Source: Stenotrophomonas sp. UBA2124
GTDB lineage: Bacteria > Pseudomonadota > Gammaproteobacteria > Xanthomonadales > Xanthomonadaceae
DNA length: 19,206 nt
Assembly: GCA_002329155.1 (NCBI GenBank)
Contig: DCXY01000015.1
Location: 69,453 to 88,658 of the forward strand
Reading direction: 5' to 3'
Made by a program: the position numbers and the translations under genes. The notes under the pieces were generated by a model. The model did no database searches. It had not been told where the DNA came from and saw nothing but the letters and a program-made list of their open reading frames with translations. Shown one piece after another: positions 16,055 to 19,206 of this stretch (position 1 is the stretch's first letter; every line of letters begins with the position of its first letter).

Positions 16055-16936
16055 ATGAGTTGGATCAGCAAGTTGATGCCTTCGGGCATCCGTACCGACA
16101 ACACCCCCAGCAAGAAGCGCAGCGTCCCGGAAGGCCTCTGGGAAAAGTGCAGCAGCTGTGGCGCGGCCCTGTACCGCCCCGAGCTGGAAGAGAATCTGGA
16201 GGTCTGCCCGAAGTGCGGCCACCACATGGCCATCCGTGCCCGCGCGCGGCTGGCCTCGATCTTTGACGCCGACAGCACCACCGAGATCGCCGCCCGCCTC
16301 GGGCCGACCGACGTGCTCAAGTTCAAGGACCAGAAGAAGTACGCCGAGCGCATCAAGGCCACCCAGAAGAACACCGGCGAGTACGACGCGCTGGTGGCCA
16401 TGCGCGGCCTGCTGAAGGGGCGTCCGCTGGTGGCGTCCTCGTTCGACTTCGCCTTCATGGGTGGCTCGATGGGTTCGGTGGTGGGCGAGCGTTTCTCTCT
16501 GGCCGCCGAAGCCGCGCTGGAAATGGGCGCGCCCTACGTGTGCTTCTCCGCCAGTGGCGGCGCGCGCATGCAGGAAGGCCTGTTCTCGCTGATGCAGATG
16601 GCCAAGACCTCCGCCGCGCTGGGCCGGCTGCGTGATGCCGGCCTGCCGTACATCTCGGTGCTGACCCATCCCACCACCGGTGGCGTGTCGGCCTCGTTCG
16701 CGATGCTGGGCGACATCAACATCGCCGAGCCGCAGGCGCTGATCGGTTTCGCCGGCCCGCGCGTGATCGAGCAGACCGTGCGCGAGAAACTGCCGGAAGG
16801 CTTCCAGCGTTCGGAGTTCCTGCTGGAGCACGGCGCCATCGACCAGATCTGCGACCGCCGCGAAATGCGTGACCGTCTGGCGGATCTGATTGCCATGATG
16901 ATGAAACAGCCGCAAGCCAAGGAAGAGGCTGCCTGA
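16055..16936 (+). CDS. accD: Acetyl-CoA carboxylase carboxyltransferase beta subunit
   Basis: 293 aa. With AccA it transfers the carboxyl group from biotin-BCCP to acetyl-CoA, giving malonyl-CoA, the first committed step of fatty acid synthesis. The N-terminal zinc ribbon is intact: Cys32-x2-Cys35 and Cys51-x2-Cys54. The crotonase-fold carboxyltransferase domain follows, with FSASGGARMQEG and HPTTGGVSASFA forming oxyanion and CoA-binding loops. Length and start (MSWISKLMP) are typical. Position after trpA resembles the trpF-accD linkage in Pseudomonas. The stop overlaps the next start by one base (TGATG), so accD and glmM are coupled. The ribosome binding site is weak (GGAACG, somewhat distant). 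Confidence 0.97.
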   Translation: MSWISKLMPSGIRTDNTPSKKRSVPEGLWEKCSSCGAALYRPELEENLEVCPKCGHHMAIRARARLASIFDADSTTEIAARLGPTDVLKFKDQKKYAERIKATQKNTGEYDALVAMRGLLKGRPLVASSFDFAFMGGSMGSVVGERFSLAAEAALEMGAPYVCFSASGGARMQEGLFSLMQMAKTSAALGRLRDAGLPYISVLTHPTTGGVSASFAMLGDINIAEPQALIGFAGPRVIEQTVREKLPEGFQRSEFLLEHGAIDQICDRREMRDRLADLIAMMMKQPQAKEEAA

Positions 16937-18288
16937 TGAGCAATCGCAAGTATTTTGGTACCGACGGCATCCGTGGCCGCGTCGGGCAGGATGTCATTTC
17001 CGCTGATTTCGTCCTGCGCCTTGGCAACGCCTTGGGGCGCGTGCTTGCGGAGCGCAAAGGTGCGCAGCCGACGGTGGTGATCGGCAAGGACACCCGCATT
17101 TCCGGCTACATGTTCGAGTCGGCGCTAGAGGCCGGCCTGGTCGCCGCCGGGGCCAACGTGCAGTTGCTGGGGCCGATGCCGACCCCGGCGGTAGCGTTCC
17201 TGGCGCACACGCTGGGCGCCGACGCCGGCATCGTCATCAGTGCCTCGCACAACCCGCATTACGACAACGGCATCAAGTTCTTCTCCGGCGAAGGCGAGAA
17301 GCTCGACGACGCCACCGAGCTTGCGCTGGAAGCAGCGCTCGAACAACCCTTCATCACTGTGGATTCGGAACGGCTTGGCAAGGCAGTCCGAGCACGCGAC
17401 GCGGTGGGCCGTTACATCGAATTCTGCAAGGTCAGCGTGCCGCGCAATTTCTACCTGCACGGGCTGAAGATCGTGCTGGACTGCGCACACGGTGCCACCT
17501 ACCACATCGCACCGCTGCTGTTCCGCGAGCTGGGCGCAGATGTGGTCGCCATTGGTGCCGAGCCGAACGGCATCAATATCAATGACGGTGTGGGCTCCAC
17601 CCACATCGACAACCTTGCGCGCAAGGTGGGCGAGGTGGGCGCCGATCTGGGTATCGCCTTCGACGGTGACGGCGACCGCGTGCTGATGGTCGACAACACC
17701 GGTGCCGCGGTCGATGGCGATGGCCTGCTGTACATCCTCGCCAGGGCCTGGCAGGCAAATGGTCGCCTGAGCGGCCCGGTGGTCGGTACGCTGATGACCA
17801 ACTATGGGCTGGAGCAGGCACTGGAGAAGCTGGGCATCCCGTTCGTACGTGCGAACGTCGGTGACCGCTACGTGCATCAGGCGCTGGTGGAAGGCAAGGG
17901 CGTGCTGGGTGGTGAGGCCTCGGGCCACATTCTGTGCCTGGACCGTGCCACCACCGGCGACGCCATCGTCAGCGCCCTGCAGGTGCTGGAAGTGCTGGGC
18001 CAAGCAGGCCTCAGCCTGCATGAGGCGCTCCAGGGTCTGTCGATGGTGCCGCAGAAGACCATCAACGTGCGCCTTGAAAAGAACGCGCGCGAAGTGGTGG
18101 CCAGTGCACCGGTGCAGGCGGCGTTGGCTGTCGCGCAGCAGGCCGTAGCCGGGCGGGGCAGGGCGTTCCTGCGTCCCTCTGGCACCGAGCCGGTGGTGCG
18201 TGTCACGGTGGAGGCCGATGAGGCGGGTCTGATGAGCAGCACGCTTGAGCGGCTTTCAGAAGCGGTGAAGCTGGCCGCCGCCAGTTGA
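16936..18288 (+). CDS. glmM: Phosphoglucosamine mutase
   Basis: 450 aa member of the alpha-D-phosphohexomutase family. GlmM converts glucosamine 6-phosphate to glucosamine 1-phosphate, on the path to UDP-GlcNAc for peptidoglycan and LPS. Visible: FGTDGIRG at the N-terminus, the phosphoserine loop ISASHNPH with Ser104, the metal loop DGDGDR (Asp243, 245, 247), the sugar-binding GEASGH (Glu327 to His331) and the phosphate-binding RPSGTEP (from Arg413). The long stretch around TTGDAIVSALQVLEVL and the 450-aa length point to GlmM rather than a phosphomannomutase. A GGAAGAGG ribosome binding site lies inside accD, one base of which is shared with the start. A strong terminator follows directly. 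Confidence 0.93.
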   Translation: MSNRKYFGTDGIRGRVGQDVISADFVLRLGNALGRVLAERKGAQPTVVIGKDTRISGYMFESALEAGLVAAGANVQLLGPMPTPAVAFLAHTLGADAGIVISASHNPHYDNGIKFFSGEGEKLDDATELALEAALEQPFITVDSERLGKAVRARDAVGRYIEFCKVSVPRNFYLHGLKIVLDCAHGATYHIAPLLFRELGADVVAIGAEPNGININDGVGSTHIDNLARKVGEVGADLGIAFDGDGDRVLMVDNTGAAVDGDGLLYILARAWQANGRLSGPVVGTLMTNYGLEQALEKLGIPFVRANVGDRYVHQALVEGKGVLGGEASGHILCLDRATTGDAIVSALQVLEVLGQAGLSLHEALQGLSMVPQKTINVRLEKNAREVVASAPVQAALAVAQQAVAGRGRAFLRPSGTEPVVRVTVEADEAGLMSSTLERLSEAVKLAAAS

Positions 18289-18290
18289 AT

Positions 18291-18319
18291 GAAAACCCCG
18301 GCCAAGCGCCGGGGTTTTC
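18291..18319. terminator. Bidirectional terminator between glmM and the deacetylase gene
   Basis: A perfect 12-bp stem GAAAACCCCGGC / GCCGGGGTTTTC encloses the loop CAAGC. The A run on one arm and T run on the other let it act on both strands, which fits the convergent genes: it starts 2 nt after the glmM stop and 23 nt after the deacetylase stop. Confidence 0.93.
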
Positions 18320-18342
18320 ATTTGCGATGCTGGCCGGCTGGA

Positions 18343-19197
18343 TCAGGGCCCGGCCTGCATGCCTCTGCGCCTGGCCTTGAAGCGGTTGAACAGCGGTGCG
18401 ATCAGCGGGTTGTAACTGCTGGCAATGCGCTTGCGCAACCAGCTGGCCGGGCGGTTGCGGATGGCGAAACGATAGATGTGCTCCGGGTCGCCGCCCACAA
18501 GGTTGCGGCCGAACGGATGGGTGGTGTGCAGGTAGCGGAAGCCCTGCTCACGCGCCACTTCCAGGTAGTCCTGGTCGAAATCGCCATACGGCCAGCACAG
18601 CGTGTCGGACACCTCGCCCAGCTGCTGCTGCAGCACGTCGCGCGATAGCTGCAGGTCCATGCGGATGTTGCGGCGCCGCTGTTCGGCACTGATGTCCTGC
18701 CGCAGCCAGCGGGTGTGCGTATGGGTGTGGCAATGGATCTCGAAGCTGCCCGCCTCGATTGCCGCGCGCGCCTCGCTCCAGCGCATCATCACCTCGTCGG
18801 TGCGGTGCTCTTCCAGAATCAGGCGTTCACAGACGCGATGGTCCGGCGTTGCCGGCAGCACGGCATTGGCCTGGCCTGCATGCGGGCGCACCGGGCCCTC
18901 CCCCATCCAGCCGGTGACCACGAAGACCGTGGCGCGCATGCCGTACTTGAGCAGGATCGGGTGTGCGTACACCCAGTTGTCCAGATAGCCATCATCGAAG
19001 GTGATGACGATGGACTTGCGCGGCACCGGCTCGCCGGCAAGGAAGCCGGCGTACTGTGCCAGCGTCAGTGCGGTCCAGCCGTCATTGGCCAGCCATGCAA
19101 TCTGGCTTTCAAAGTTCTCAGGCGAGACCGTGATCATCCCCGGCGAAGGGCTGACGTGATGGTGCATCAGCACCGGTACTGATTTGGCCCTTGCCAT
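18343..19197 (-). CDS. NodB-type polysaccharide deacetylase
   Basis: 284 aa predicted carbohydrate esterase family 4 enzyme, which removes N- or O-acetyl groups from glycans. Motif 1 TFDDG gives the catalytic Asp68 and metal-binding Asp69; motif 2 is HTHTH (His157 and His161 as metal ligands, in a run of alternating histidines); WPYG at 202-205 is motif 3. No signal peptide or membrane segment is visible, so it may act in the cytoplasm or be a surface-polysaccharide tailoring enzyme made elsewhere. The C-terminus is basic (FKARRRG). ATG at 19197 is the only start in view; only 9 bases remain upstream, so an earlier start beyond the window is not excluded. Substrate unknown. Confidence 0.85.
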   Translation of the reverse strand: MARAKSVPVLMHHHVSPSPGMITVSPENFESQIAWLANDGWTALTLAQYAGFLAGEPVPRKSIVITFDDGYLDNWVYAHPILLKYGMRATVFVVTGWMGEGPVRPHAGQANAVLPATPDHRVCERLILEEHRTDEVMMRWSEARAAIEAGSFEIHCHTHTHTRWLRQDISAEQRRRNIRMDLQLSRDVLQQQLGEVSDTLCWPYGDFDQDYLEVAREQGFRYLHTTHPFGRNLVGGDPEHIYRFAIRNRPASWLRKRIASSYNPLIAPLFNRFKARRRGMQAGP

Positions 19198-19206
19198 GCT
19201 GCAGTT

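Overview
The window looks like core chromosome of a high-GC gammaproteobacterium of the Xanthomonadaceae (Stenotrophomonas or Xanthomonas type). This rests on strong G/C third-position bias, the gene order asd-fimV-truA-trpF-trpB-trpA-accD, a TrpI-like regulator divergent from trpBA, prmB next to aroC, and short GTAG-ended palindromic repeats between genes. The genus is inferred; no rRNA or other marker is present.

Layout: (1) 1-761, minus: 5' part of a HerA-like/DUF853 ATPase that runs off the left edge. (2) 872-2458, plus: periplasmic lytic transglycosylase with a LysM domain, then a strong terminator and a gap (2459-2747) filled with inverted repeats. (3) 2748-4237, minus: psd and a Sco1/SenC copper chaperone overlapping by 4 nt. 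(4) 4430-7605, plus: prmB, aroC (GTG start) and a D-2-hydroxyacid dehydrogenase overlapping aroC by 8 nt. (5) 7692-8717: asd, closed by a terminator. (6) 8831-12681, plus: fimV, a small VOC-fold gene, truA and trpF, closely packed. (7) 12746-13636, minus: TrpI-type LysR regulator. (8) 13730-15826, plus: trpB and trpA. (9) 16055-18288, plus: accD and glmM overlapping by 1 nt, closed by a terminator shared with (10) 18343-19197, minus: a NodB-type polysaccharide deacetylase.

Most of these genes serve housekeeping metabolism: aromatic amino acids (aroC, trpF, trpB, trpA, trpI), the aspartate family (asd), lipid precursors and phospholipid (accD, psd), cell-wall precursor supply and turnover (glmM, transglycosylase), type IV pilus and polarity (fimV), and translation or tRNA modification (prmB, truA). 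In Pseudomonas, TrpI activates trpBA in response to indoleglycerol phosphate, and the divergent arrangement here suggests the same. No tRNA, rRNA, CRISPR array, insertion sequence or prophage was recognised.

I did not find a convincing undescribed system. The points most worth checking are an 8-G run in fimV just before the membrane segment, which could be a slippage site; several genes with no Shine-Dalgarno sequence and a -10 hexamer very close to the start codon; the palindromes between trpI and trpB; the intergenic repeat families; and the VOC gene between fimV and truA.
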